A stretch of DNA of 64,000 nucleotides from Cristatella mucedo (lineage: Eukaryota; Bryozoa; Phylactolaemata; Cristatellidae): assembly GCA_009760855.2 (NCBI GenBank), contig WPIO01000119.1:428001-492000 (forward strand), given 5' to 3'. The notes beneath the pieces were generated by a model, which searched no databases, had not been told where the DNA came from, and worked only from the letters and a program-made list of their open reading frames with translations. Positions 48,249-59,285 of the stretch are shown here, one piece after another (the first letter of the stretch is position 1; every line of letters begins with the position of its first letter). The position numbers were made by a program, and so were the translations under genes.

Positions 48249-49562
48249 CCCCTAGTTCACAAATATGCATTTACTTTCTCACTGAAGGGTCTATGCGTGG
48301 TAAATAAATCAAGGCCGTTTACGACAAGAACCTCAGCTGCTGCTGCAGCAAGTCCGACCCGAAGTATGCATACTACAGTCGGTCTAGCCGAAAGCCATTC
48401 TCTTTGCGAACTGACGTTACAATTAACCAAGGTAAAAATCTGGCGGTTGCAATGAATATTGTGTACGTCTCAAGTGAGCATTTATTGCGCAAATTTCATC
48501 GCTTACGACAAGCTAGCTGGATCGGCTCATTGATAATGTTGTGTATAGCTTCAGAAAAAAGTCGCTAATTTCATTCGTAATGGCCAAATGCCTTCTGAAC
48601 TTACAATTTCTCTGATGTTGCAAGATGACGACTAATGAATATGATTTTCCAGAAGACGCAAAGTTATTATCTCATCATACAGCTGGAGTGCACTGTGGGT
48701 TTCTATGGGCGTATTTAAAGCAATATTACTAAGTGTAGGAATCAAAGCCTGACAAAAAATCCACGGTCCCGTCACACTTTTTTTTTATTTGGCTCCACAA
48801 TCTACCTTTTTAATATTAAGCATATTTAACCTCGTCGTTTAGTAGCTAACTATTTTCGCGAATCCCTTTAATTTATAAAGTATCTTTATCAAATAAGGAA
48901 AAAGTGGGTACGTATGCACAATATGCGGCATCACAAACACACTCCCTGCTTTTACTGCAATAAATATAGAAATTTCATTATCATTATTATTAAAATACGA
49001 CAACATGAGGAGCTCTAGAGAGATGAAAACCTATAAATATACGAAATCCGTGCTGCAATAAGGATAGTTCCGCTGTGACGAGGGTATGCGTTTGTGATTT
49101 GGCCCTTGGTTAATTAATAAGACTAGTACCTCTACGTACATTTTCGTTGTTTATATATATATATATATATATATATATTTGGTGACAATATAATTATCAT
49201 GTTTCGATGTGCATGCTTAATAATCCAAGTATGCTGCCTAATTAAGTATGCAAAAAAATTGTTAAATGGTACTCACGCCTTCGGGGCGGAAGAGCCTCTA
49301 GCGAGTAAATTACGATCCTTTGTGAAAAGCTGCGTAAACATTTAGAGGTAGTGCTAATTTTTTCTGTCGTTCATTTGTGGAGAACTGCATCGCGGTCCTA
49401 CAACGCTACTAAAATAAAGTTAGGTAATACTCTTGATTTTTTCGTTGTAAAGCCACCTAAAACTTTCTGTTGACTAGGTTTGCCTAGCCTGCCTTTGCAC
49501 GTGTGATGTGTTGTGTGCTCCTCTTCAGTTAACTAATTTTTTCTCTCTGTTTCCGGAAGCAG
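48247..49562. other. Intron 8, last part
   Basis: AT-rich with a (TA)n run at 49147-49180. No gene recognised before exon 9. Confidence 0.45.
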
Positions 49563-49811
49563 AGCATTAAGAAGTCTCATCTACCGCTTCGGCCGCATGC
49601 CGTTCTCAAATATATTAGCACTAAGAACAAAGAAGCCGTCGATTTTCTTTCCCCTAAGCTTGGAAAGGAATGGGAATCGATTGGAGTCCTACTCGGTCTA
49701 CCGAACGGACGAGTGCAGGCGATAAAAATGAGGAACAAGCTACACCCAGAGAACTGCAAGGATGATATGCTCGTGACATGGGCGAAAACGCAAACAAATG
49801 CTGGAAGTCGG
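49563..49811 (+). CDS. Exon 9: death domain, helices 1-4
   Basis: The 249-nt exon (83 codons, phase 0/0) follows a T/C-rich tract and an AGCAG acceptor and ends at CGG/GTGAGA. It encodes a death domain: LGKEWESIGVLLGLP, the classic W in helix 2 with the L..LGL turn, then VQAIKMRN and DDMLVTWAKTQ, where the W of helix 4 sits before the last helices. The stretch before it is Lys/His-rich and short, so the UPA-death linker is nearer UNC5 length than ankyrin length unless an exon was missed in the 9-kb intron upstream. Confidence 0.82.
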
Positions 49812-50007
49812 GTGAGAAAAGAATGCGCATCTATGGCAGGATATTCCTAGAATTAAATCTTCATTCCTGCTGATTGATGTGTGTAAGTTTGCTGAGGTTC
49901 ATGTTCTGTCGTAAAACGCTGTAGTAGCAAATTAAATAGGTTTTCGACCGTAGTCTTGTGATTCTTTATAATGAAAATTAGCTCTGATTGGCATAATACT
50001 CAGAATA

Positions 50008-50274
50008 ATGTATCTCCGTCAGTAACTCCACAAAGTCAAAAAGGCCATGTGGGTGTTACACAGGAGAGTTTTTTATAGCCCACTCACAGCCTAAGCGGCT
50101 TTCGGTACGCATTCGGTAGCCAACAGACTTCGTCTCACGCAACAAAGAGAAAGTGGGAAGCATAGCAGAGTTAGGAGAGCAGTTGAGGTAGTGAGTAGCA
50201 TATAAGTAGCAGTTCAGGACCACTGAAAAAGATGTGCCATAGACGGCAGTTGGAGAGTAGCTGTCGTTGCGTAA
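50008..50274 (-). mobile_element. LINE-B copy, 3' end
   Basis: Minus strand: GTATCTCCGTCAGTAACTCC (tail end) through the 3' UTR to LRNDSYSPTAVYGTSFSVVL. It is 5'-truncated within the last codons and young-looking. Confidence 0.88.
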
Positions 50275-50694
50275 AAAAAAATAAGCCAATTAATATAAAT
50301 TTTGAATTGATGTATGTTATATTTGCCAGTACGGATTGTCATATACAATCTGACCTCCTCTATAGTGAAATCGAAGAAACTTATTTTGTAATTTCTGAAA
50401 TGCTTAATGCATCGTCACTCCAAGACTTCAGCACGGCTAGTATAGTTTCAAATTAAAAAGTTGACGTGAATCTGAATTTATGAAAAACTATAATGACAAT
50501 CTTCATAAGAATAAACTATTGAGCACTCAGAGAACAAAACCACTCTGTTGGAACTTTAATTGTACAACCAGGGAAACGTGTCGAAATGGGGATTGATTAC
50601 ATGCATACATGCATCATTCATGATAACAGCCAGCCACCACATCACACTAGAGACAAATCATATATAATCAAATAAATCCCAGCTGAATAAACAG
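50275..50694. other. Intron 9, unassigned
   Basis: Nothing recognised. Confidence 0.4.
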
Positions 50695-50852
50695 CCTCAT
50701 TTTGTATAGCGACAGAAGAGCCTTTACGGCTACCACCACCGCTTGCAGTGGCGATTAAGAATCGCCCACAGCAGAAATCGAACCCACGACCTCGGGACCA
50801 AGGTCGTGAAAGCAATCACCATACCTGGTATGCCATCACGGCTCACCTGCGA
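50695..50852 (-). mobile_element. SINE-2 copy, tRNA-derived
   Basis: In minus sense: GAGCCGTGATGGCATACCAG (A box region), GTCGTGGGTTCGATTTCTGC (B box GGTTCGATTTC), then GCGATTCTTAATCGCC, AAAGGCTCTTCTGTCGCTAT. It is the same family as the copy at 51220 but unlike SINE-1 after the head. Confidence 0.8.
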
Positions 50853-50879
50853 ACCCTGCAAGATCTTTAGGGATAAGGT

Positions 50880-51660
50880 GCCTTTAAATTCCTTATACCT
50901 TTCGTAAAGTAAAGGGATGTTTCATATTAGACGCGGATTCTAGGCTTTTGGAACAAGATATCAAAAGGCAAGGTCCCCGAAAAATAAGGTGTCGGTTTCT
51001 AGGAGCAGTTAAAAGACTCGAATCAGAAGAGAAGGTGTTAGGATGTTGAGCATGTCTGAGCACTAGTTCGCATGGCCATATTGGAGCAAGAGAATAGTTA
51101 GACGTAACAGGGAGTGGCACACTCTAGAATTTATTTGGCACGGAGCTTGATGAGAAGCCAATGGAGGTTGATGACGAGTGGTGAAATACTACTAAATTAT
51201 TAGCCGATTTAGCAGAATCTTTCGTACAGCGTCAGAAGAGCCTTAAAGGCTATCAGTAGCACCACTAGCAGGAGCAATAAACGATCACTAGCGGCAGAAT
51301 TTAAACCCGTGACCTTGGGACCGAGGTCGTAAAGAGAAAACGCTTTATCTAGTGCACAATCCCGGCTCACATACGAATGAAGCAATAAATTCGAGGTTCA
51401 GGTCAGAGAAGCTTAGCTACTGAGTTTTTAACCGCCTGTAAGCACCATTTAGCATTTGCCTAATGATCGCCAATTTGTGAGATACGGAGGCCAAACAGAA
51501 TTTACAATTGCATTGCCTAACTTGCTTGCCGTCTCCCTGTCATAGAACAATCGAAGTTTTGCAATCTTGCGAAAGCATGCAGACTTAACTAAAGGGGCGT
51601 CGATTGAGAGATCTCTTTAAAGAAAAACGTCCAGATTTGGCACCGATACTACTGGAGATA
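50880..51660 (-). mobile_element. LINE-C fragment, decayed, split by SINE-2
   Basis: On the minus strand 51120-50893 reads PRNRHLIFRGPCLLIS..LESASNMKHPFTLRK, fitting the PRT..YGDRAFS..APK.WNSLP..K..LKTHLF block of L2/CR1 proteins. Further bases at 51430-51660 fit the segment equivalent to the LINE-A GCATATCTCCAGT..TTTGCAAAATT region in minus sense. It differs from LINE-A and LINE-B, so it is taken as a third related family. Confidence 0.5.
51220..51374 (-). mobile_element. SINE-2 copy, inside LINE-C
   Basis: In minus sense: GAGCCGGGATTGTGCACTAG, CGGTCCCAAGGTCACGGGTT (B box GGTTTAAATTC, decayed), then TAGCCTTTAAGGCTCTTCTG. It matches the SINE-2 copy at 50695 over its length. Confidence 0.75.
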
Positions 51661-51854
51661 TGCTTGTCGAGCCCATTTTCGGTGTTATAATTTGTTTTCC
51701 TATAAATAAACGACGGTACTTTTTTCATAGTTTCGTGCGATGTTCTATGCATTCATTTAATGCTGGGCAGCTTTTATGTACAACACTCGCTGAAAAATAC
51801 CACTCAATTCGTAAGATGTTTTCAAAAATTCATGTTGTGGTATTATTCATAAAT

Positions 51855-53042
51855 CAGGGCTCTGTGCTAGGTACGGTCCTTTTCACGGTTTATACTCTGC
51901 CTCTTGATGATGTGATTGCCAAGCACAATCTAGGCTTTCACTTCTATGCGGATGACACTCAGTTGTACCTTTGCTTTGATCCCTCCCAGCCTTCGAGCAC
52001 CTCAAATTCTCTCAACTCACTTGCTGCATGCATTGATGACATCCGCACATGGATGGTAGCAAATTTTCTAAAACTTAACGATGATAAAACTAACTTACTA
52101 GTTATGGGCAAACCCAGTGTGATCCAGAGATTGGAAAGGCTGACTCTCAAAATTGGCTCTGCCGGTATATCTCCAGTTGAATCAGCTCGAAATCTAGGTG
52201 TCATATTCCAAAGCGACCTCTCGTTAGACGACCACATCAGCTCCACGGTCAAATCTGCCTATTTTCAGCTTCATAACATTGCTAAAATTAGGGCTTGTTT
52301 AGATAAAGATACCACGTCCAAGTTGGTCCAAGAATTCGTGACATCCCGTCTCGACTTCTGCAACTCACTGCTTCCTGGCCTACCAGCATGTGCGATCAGG
52401 CGATTGCAGCTGGTGCAAAACTTGGCAGCTAGGCTTGTCTGTCATGAGCGTCGCAGGTCCACATTACTCCACTTCTCGCCGACCTGCACTGGCTACCAGT
52501 GAGGCAACGGATTGACTTCAAAATTTTGTCGCTCACTTTTAGGTCTCTTCATTCTATGGCTCCAGCCTATCTTTCAGATATACTACCCCGTCAGGCCCAG
52601 CATCGTACCACCCGCTTCTCGGAATCCAGCAGTCTGGTAATACCTCGTATAAACCTTAAATCCATTGGAGACCGTGCATTTAGCTCGTATGCTTCCAAAG
52701 CCTGGAACTCCCTCCCGACCTGCGTCAGAACATCCCATGACCTGACCACATTTAAAAGAAACTTAAAAACACTTATTTAGGACAGCATTTAGTGGGTCCC
52801 TGTGATTCGTCCTTGATGTGCTTATGCGTGCTGACACTGTGCATGCTGCTACTAACCACATTTGCATGCTGACCCTGTGCATGTCACCCCTAACCATATT
52901 ATTCATTTTGTTTGTTTTTCAAGCATGATTTTACTTACTATTCTATTGCGTATCACTTTGCAGCAAATGTAAAGCGCCTAGAAAGAGATTAAGTTCTCTG
53001 AGGGCGCTTTATCAAGTGCAATATTATTATTATTATTATTAT
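51855..53042 (+). mobile_element. LINE-A copy 14, 5'-truncated, well preserved
   Basis: It starts at CAGGGCTCTGTGCTAGGTAC (RT block B). Block C FHFYADDTQLYLCF and the region to LVCHERR stay open (within 51660-52502). A short deletion near 52455 shifts the frame; the rest runs 52499-52780, then 3' UTR, stem-loop and TTATTATTATTATTATTATT tail. Confidence 0.93.
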
Positions 53043-53885
53043 ATGATTCATATGCACTACTGTCGGTGTAGATAGGTCTTACAAAGTCATTTTATCTATG
53101 CTGTTCCGGTCATAAGCCAACCACCAAAACCTTAGGACTGTATTTGTACCTAATTTGTTTTTAAAACGCAACATTTTATTTTTGATCAATTTTTCGGCTC
53201 GAAACTATCGTTTAAAGACCACACCGGGAGGCGCAAAATAGCACATGTACAGTCTGCATACTATTGCATTATTGGATTATTAGTCTGGCCGAGAAATTGT
53301 ATACCTGTTAAAAGAAAAATGCAATTACCCCTTTATCAGCATGCTCTTGACCAATGATATGAATGAACAAGGAGAAACATAAATCCTCTACAGCGTTATC
53401 ATGCTGCTAAGTTGCTAATAGCGTTCGTGATTAATCAGCAACTCGAAAAACTAGACAAACATATTATCTAATAAATAAAGATTGACCTCAACTGCTGCTC
53501 TCCTTTAAAGTCATGACTTGGATCGGGTTATTGCTATTGACCTCTTCTAATCGATGCGAAAATGTACTTACGTTATTATTAGCATTGCTCGAAGCTCTGT
53601 GATTTCTATTTACTCGACGATTGCTACTAAGCATTCATTTTAACAAATTCAGTTGTGCATCAGCAGCTATGATTGCAAGGACACTCAGTTAAAGATGCTT
53701 GGAACAGTTGAAAAAATTACTAATGACTAGTCTTACCAATATATGCTTTGCACCTGTGCCTATTGCAAGTTACAGAATACATGGTGTCATAAAAGAGCAG
53801 ATTTTTAGGGAGCGTGAGCGATCCATCCTTGTGCGCTCATCCTATACCGTGACTCCTTGAGAACGATATTTAATTTTTATTGCAG
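53043..53885. other. Intron 9, last part
   Basis: AT-rich; nothing recognised before exon 10. Confidence 0.45.
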
Positions 53886-54050
53886 CTCGCAAAGCTCTAT
53901 CGTGCCCTTATGATATGTGGAAGAATTGATCTTGCTTATAAGCTGGAGGACATCTATTCCGACAACAGCACCCGAAGAAACAGTGCATCGCCTCAAACAG
54001 CGACTCTGAGCTCAATTCAGGAAGACAAGGTTACCAGGGAATCTCAATAA
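53886..54050 (+). CDS. Exon 10: end of death domain, C-terminus and stop
   Basis: The 165-nt exon follows a T-rich tract and TTGCAG. LAKLYRALMICGRIDLAYKLED is the typical last part of a death domain (compare L..AL..IGR.D.A..L in ankyrin and PIDD), then a Ser/Thr-rich tail with RRNS, a possible basophilic kinase site, and TAA at 54048. AATAAA at 54046-54051 overlaps the stop codon and could serve as the polyadenylation signal. Confidence 0.83.
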   Translation, partial: LAKLYRALMICGRIDLAYKLEDIYSDNSTRRNSASPQTATLSSIQEDKVTRESQ

Positions 54051-54051
54051 A
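54046..54051 (+). promoter_or_regulatory. Candidate poly(A) signal AATAAA overlapping the stop codon
   Basis: The hexamer AATAAA spans the last Gln codon, the TAA stop of exon 10 and one following base. If used, the 3' UTR would be only about 15-30 nt. A more distal signal is possible, so this is a sequence match only. Confidence 0.35.
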
Positions 54052-54379
54052 AACTTACACGAGCCATCTATCAAAAGCCTTTTCGGTAATTTTAAGATGA
54101 AGCTCTCTCTACTTCGCTTATTCAGGATCTCTAAACGCACGCATTTTTTAATGCTGTACGTCATTTAAATGGCCTGAGAACTTGAGTGATCAACTTGAGC
54201 TGAGTCATAGAGTCGCGTGGGTGACAGGTGCTGACTGCATGTGCCCCTCCTCCTTTATCAGCAGCTTTATAGGCAGCTAATTTGGAGGCCACCTAATTCC
54301 ACCTTCTGCTGCAGTTAGGGCACTGCCAGTCATGTAAAGACAATGGCATCAGGTTACGTGTAGGCAGAATTTATTGAAA

Positions 54380-54606
54380 AGAATCAGTAAAAAGAATTTA
54401 AGGTGTGAGTTTAGCCATCTATATTGGACGACTTTCATTTGACAACCACATCGGCTTTATAGTCAAGTCTGCCTACTTTCAGCTACATAACATTGCTAAA
54501 ATTCGGGCTTGCTTAGACAGGGATATCGCATCTAATTTGGTCATGCATTTTTCACATCCCGTCTTGACCTCTGCAACTCACTGTCTGCTGGCCAACCTAC
54601 CTGTTC
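54380..54606 (+). mobile_element. LINE-A copy 15, 5' piece
   Basis: TTGACAACCACATCGGC through AACATTGCTAAAATTCGGGC to CTGCTGGCCAACCTACCTG. It stops inside the ACAIRR segment; the continuation is found at 56645, after the 2-kb insertion. Confidence 0.8.
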
Positions 54607-56644
54607 ACTAAACGGGGTAGCCTCCGAAATAAGGGGGGTAGTTTCACAAAAAATCTTCAATTTTTCGAAATTCGCGTATTAAAGATAGACTAGTTATAAA
54701 TGCAAGCTCAAATTTTGGTGGTTGTAAGATGAATGGAACATGGTCAATACAGTTATTTCGTAAGACCTATTTAAACCGGAAGTCGTACATCGAGCTCAAC
54801 AAAATAATTTTCTTTGAAAAATAACTGAGCCGGAACTCTGCTTTTCTGATGAACTCTGCGAATATAAGCTACTCAGCCCTAAACGGACCCTCAAAAAATA
54901 ACTGTCGAGAATGATAAAACGTAAAAATTTCCCGGAAATGACACGCCCCTCGAGATCACACGTCCGACTGGTAGTATAACAAGATCATAAAAGAGTAAAC
55001 CCCCTATCGGCAGGGTGCCTAGTCCCTCCTCTGCTTCCCCGCCCCGCCCATAGCAACCGGCGGTAAACGGCATTCCAAGGCCCACTCCTTATTTACTTGG
55101 CAGAAACCTGTTTACATTGGTATGTTTACATCGGATCACAAACCGGAAGTGACTGTCATTCGGCCAGTAGACGAACATTAGGGATATTGATTGAGAATTT
55201 TCTGCTGCCGGGGCCGCCCTAACTAAGGAGTCCATTATCACGGCACCGCATGAATCCTGGGACAGCTGATCCAGTTCCTATAACAGCCATAAGGCACGAT
55301 TCGACGGCGGCGAGTGGTCTAGTGTTCGGCGGCCGGTCAGCGTTGTGACTTGGATGGAACTAGCGCGTCATTTACTGAGAGCCAATCTGAAAATGTTGAT
55401 TCATTTCTATTCAAGGAAATTTAGGTAACTTTAAGTTCTCATTTACGTCGTTAATAGATATTTGTATTGGCGAATGCCAGTGAGCCGCCCGGCTGTAGCC
55501 TAGATTGCCGGCCTGAGTTATGAGACCTATCGCAGATATGATCTGCTTAGGCTGTATAAGGATCTTGTTAGGTTGACCTGTTCCTAAGATCCATATTTAT
55601 GTACTTATTGAATATGTTGAATGTTAAATAATATTGAATGTTCGTGCGATGATAGCGTTTCCTAGTGCTGCCTCTTGGTTATAGCTTGGAGTTGCAAAGT
55701 TTATCTGCAAACGACAGTCCAATGCCTGCTGTCATTTATGTCATATCTCCTAAAATAATGATCCGATAACCTTACAACTTTGGAATATATGATTGATTGT
55801 AGTTACCTGATCATTCCAGCCTTCTCGAATGCATATTGGACCTCAGTAGATAGATTTGTTTTGGTCAAAACTGGCAGTGTTTGTCGTGCTAAGCCTTTGT
55901 CATCCTTTCACTCACATGGCGTAAAAATGTCACAGGATGGCTACTTGGACCCAATCAACGTGAAATTCGAAGTACGTGCTCCTAAGTATGTGTTTTGATG
56001 TTGTATGGTGACAAATATAGTAACACTTGTTATTCCATGTCACCTACATGCATTGGCACCTTAGGTTGGCTTCTCTGAGTGCTTCACAGCAGTAGTACAT
56101 GGTACCTGGTAAATTGTACAACTTGGTCGATACTGGGCCGATCTGTGTGAAACTTGGAATATAGGTGGAGCTCGCCTGTTTCGACACTCCCCCTGTGCAT
56201 CTAGGCATGATGGGTGTGTATGCATATAATGTGCCTGTGACAAAGTGTCCGTGGGCTGTGTTCGTGATGACAGTCAACAGTTTAAGATGTCAAATTTTTT
56301 GTTTAAGTTGTTTGTGGGTGGAGCGTCTCCAGTCGAGTGTGTTGCATTTTTGAGCGGTTTGCCATATTTCTACAATGACGTTTTTATGATCGAAAAAATT
56401 TGGAGCTGCCTTTTACCAGCAGTGCTATACGTGAACTTGGACTTTTAAAGGTCATCAGAAGGTCAAAACAGCTATATCACATCAAACGATAGCTAATGCT
56501 ACAAGTGTTCTTCGTGCCAATTTTCATGTCATTCAGTTTACTGGTCTTCGTACAATATTTTATAAACATGCTTTTGGAGGGACAGCTCCCCATATTGGTG
56601 GCCATTTTGGGGGATAACTCCTACTACTGTCCGACATACCCCCC
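54607..56644. mobile_element. About 2-kb insertion of unknown class within LINE-A copy 15
   Basis: The flanking LINE-A pieces are consecutive parts of one copy, so the segment was inserted. It starts near CTAAACGGGGTAGCCTCCG and ends near GTCCGACATACCCCCCCCC. Both ends carry GGGG-TA in inverted sense but no convincing long TIR, and no target duplication is clear. Only short frames, no transposase; GC-richer around 54930-55380. Confidence 0.55.
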
Positions 56645-57305
56645 CCCCAGCTTACAGCTGCTGCGAGACTCTGCAGGCTGGCTTGTCTGTCGCAAGCCTC
56701 GCAGTTGCCACATCACTTAATTTCTCGCCGACCTGCACTGGTTCCCAGTCATGCAGTGCATCGAATTCAAGGTTTTTTAGTCTCTTTCAGGTCCCATCAT
56801 TCTTTGGCTCCAGCCTACCTATCAGATCTACTTCACCACCAGGCTAAGCATCGTGCCACCGGCTTTTCTAAATCTAATTGTTTACCCATACCTAGTACGA
56901 ATCTCAAATCCTATGTAGACCATGTTTTTAGTTCATATGCTCTCAAAGCCTGTTACTCCCTATCAACCTGCGTCACGACATATCCTGACTTGTTTACGCT
57001 TACTAAGATACTAAAAATGCATCTATTTATCACAGCATTTAGTCGACCCCTGTGTAGACTCCTTTTTGTGCTTATAGATGCTGGCACTGTTGCATGTTGC
57101 CACTAACCGTACTTGTATTCTGACCCTGTGCATGTCACCCCAACCATGTTTTTCGTTTTATTCGTTAAGCATGCAGCCACCAACCATTCGATCGTGGTTC
57201 CTTTGATGCAATTGCAAAGATTCTAGAAAAAAACCTTGAAAACCCCTTGAGTTCTCTGAGAGTGCTTTTTCAAATGCATTATTTTAGTATCATTGTTATT
57301 AATAT
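56645..57305 (+). mobile_element. LINE-A copy 15, 3' piece
   Basis: It resumes with CAGCTTACAGCTGCTGCGAG, then the C-terminal region (SLAPAYLSDLLHHQAKHRAT, 56795-56855) and 3' UTR to a GAGTTCTCTGAGAGTGC stem-loop and weak TTATTAATATT tail. Diverged. Confidence 0.85.
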
Positions 57306-57310
57306 TGCAG

Positions 57311-57449
57311 ATCAAAGCCAATTGTTGCAATACTCTGCAAGTCAAAGAATGAAATTGCTAATTTATTTTCTGAGGAGACAAGAGGAAGATATTAAGCACA
57401 AACTGATGCAGCAGTTCAGCGAGAAACAAAGAGCTTTAGTTCGATGCAG
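57311..57449 (+). CDS. Candidate exon of an unknown gene, charged helical segment
   Basis: An open frame between TATTGCAG and GTCATG encodes SQRMKLLIYFLRRQEEDIKH followed by KLMQQFSEKQRALVRCR: charged, Glu/Lys/Arg-rich, likely helical. No family recognised. It lies after the stop of the ZU5 gene, so it would belong to another gene or a readthrough form. The acceptor is formed at the very end of LINE-A copy 15. Confidence 0.3.
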
Positions 57450-58685
57450 GTCATGTCATTAAGATTATGATTTCGCTCTCTACTAGTCAATCTACCTGCA
57501 CAGGTCGCCTTATCATCTGCAATGTAATAAAATAGTTGCATTTTCTTTGAATTACCAACCTCATAGAGAAACTCATCACCTACTGCATAGTCCTACTGTG
57601 CTTTACTATTAGGAGATACCACGATGTTATTCTAGAGACAGCCCGGTAGTAGTAATGTTTTGCAGTCAGCCACTTTGGTAAGTATTCTCTAAAGTTTAAT
57701 AGAGATGTAAATGGGTAGCTGACGGGATTTTCATTCAAGTACACCTTGTTTTCACTTCAAGCCTATTCAAAGAAGAAACCTACTCTTCAAGTACTTTGTG
57801 GTTGCAGTAGGTACACAAAGCACGAGATAATGAACGTAATTAGGACAGTATCGCTGCTCATTTCTTTTTACACCGACGTGTCTCTTCTTTGGAGAGGTTT
57901 GGCTTTAGCATCATTTTTCGTAAAGCAATTGGCCGATACACAATTTAAAGAGTACTCAAGGAAGATATTCATATTAATAGTCACTAAAACAAACTGACCT
58001 AGATGCATTTTAAAGGAATGGCTAACCGATTGCTCGATTACATTTATAAAGTGGCACGAGAGCTTAGCAGCTACCATTTCAGTTGGCTTTGCACAATACC
58101 GAACTGGCTGCTGGAGCCATCTAGCCCATGACCTGGATCTTGAAGTGTGAGTGTTTTACTCCCGGACTAAAACCCATGTATGCGACAAGCACCACTGGTT
58201 GTCACTGGCTTAGTGGAGATAGGCAGTATCACGGTCTTAGGGTGACTAGTACTGAAGATCCTCATAGGTGAAAAATAGCAAAGACTTTACAGTTGAACTC
58301 TATGAACTTGACCAGTTGCTGGTGTCAGACTTGAACATAAAGCAATCGCAATGAAAAATATTGCAACGTATATTTTACTGGGCGGTGCCTAACAATCCAG
58401 ATTGATTGGCTTTCTCATTTCATTTCTTTTTGAACAATAAAGTCAGATGCGACAAGGCACATAGGCTAGGAAAGTCTTACCAACATCGCTAATTCTTATA
58501 GTTTCAGGGTCACAGAGCGAGAGTAGATCCTGCAGTAAAGTTTTCCTTCAATCCGGATTTAAATATTAAAGAAAGCCCATTGTCTAAAAGCTCGAGATGC
58601 TGCTTAGGGATAGTTGATCAAGTAAACAGGCTTCCTTTCCAGAAAATCCTAAATTTTCAGAATATATCATTTCTCTCATTGGACT
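57450..58685. other. Unassigned DNA
   Basis: No gene or repeat family recognised. A frame at 57770-57815 after TTCAAG could follow the candidate exon at 57311, but support is slight. Confidence 0.35.
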
Positions 58686-59285
58686 TTAATAATAATAATA
58701 ATGCACTTGATAAAGCACCAGCAGAGAACTTAGTCTCTCTCTAGGCGCTTTACATTTGCTGCAATTGAAAATGCAATGGAATGGTGAATAAAATCATGCT
58801 TGATAAACAAATAAAATGAATAACATTGTTAAAGGTGACATGCACAGGGTCACCAGACAAATTTGGTTAGTGGCAGCATGCTCAGTGTCAGCAGGCATAA
58901 GCACATCACGGACGAATGACAGAGACCCACTAAATGCCGTCCTAAATAGGTGTTTTTAAATTATGTTCGAATGTGGTCTGGTCAGGGGATGTTCTGACGC
59001 AGGTCGTGAGGGAGTTCCAGGCTTTGGGAGCATACGAACTAAATGCACGGTCTCCAAAAGATTTAACGTTTGTACGAGGTATTGATCGTCTGATCTCACA
59101 TGCCTGTAGGCCAGCGAGCAGTGAGTTGCAGAAGTTGAGACGGGATGTCACGAATGCATGGACCAACTGAAATGCGGTATCCTTATCTGAACAAGCCCGA
59201 GTTTTAGCAATGTTATGAAGCTGAAAGTAGGCAGATTTGACTGTGGAGCTGATGCAGTCGTCTAACGAGATGTCGCGTTGGAATA
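58686..59285 (-). mobile_element. LINE-A copy 16, 3' end
   Basis: Minus strand: tail AATAATAATAATGCACTTGA, 3' UTR, C-terminal region to HAFVTSRLNFCNSLLAGLQA and the CGTTAGACGA segment. A deletion joins ACEIRRS directly to the IPRTNVKSFGDRAFSSYAPKAWNSL part. It meets copy 17 head to head at 59285. Confidence 0.9.

Larger units (their letters stand above)
7704..54050 (+). other. Multi-exon gene: ZU5-ZU5-UPA-death domain protein (N-terminus missing)
   Basis: Ten plus-strand exons (7704-7838, 8138-8335, 20336-20467, 25761-25935, 35456-35588, 35720-35833, 38102-38285, 40287-40475, 49563-49811, 53886-54050) join in one frame: 1674 nt, 557 codons plus TAA. Seen: the exon order follows the ZU5N-ZU5C-UPA-death order of ankyrins and PIDD, and the phase at every junction agrees, including three split codons. 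Known: in ankyrin this module binds spectrin and in PIDD it assembles a caspase-2 platform through the death domain; UNC5 has a single ZU5. Inferred: a cytosolic adaptor or membrane-skeleton protein. Spectrin binding cannot be read from the sequence. Upstream exons (ankyrin repeats, LRRs, or a transmembrane part) were not recognised in 1-7703, so the subfamily stays open. Introns reach about 12 kb and are full of LINEs. The gene could be an ankyrin tail, a PIDD relative, or an invertebrate-specific ZU5-UPA-death protein. Confidence 0.8.
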
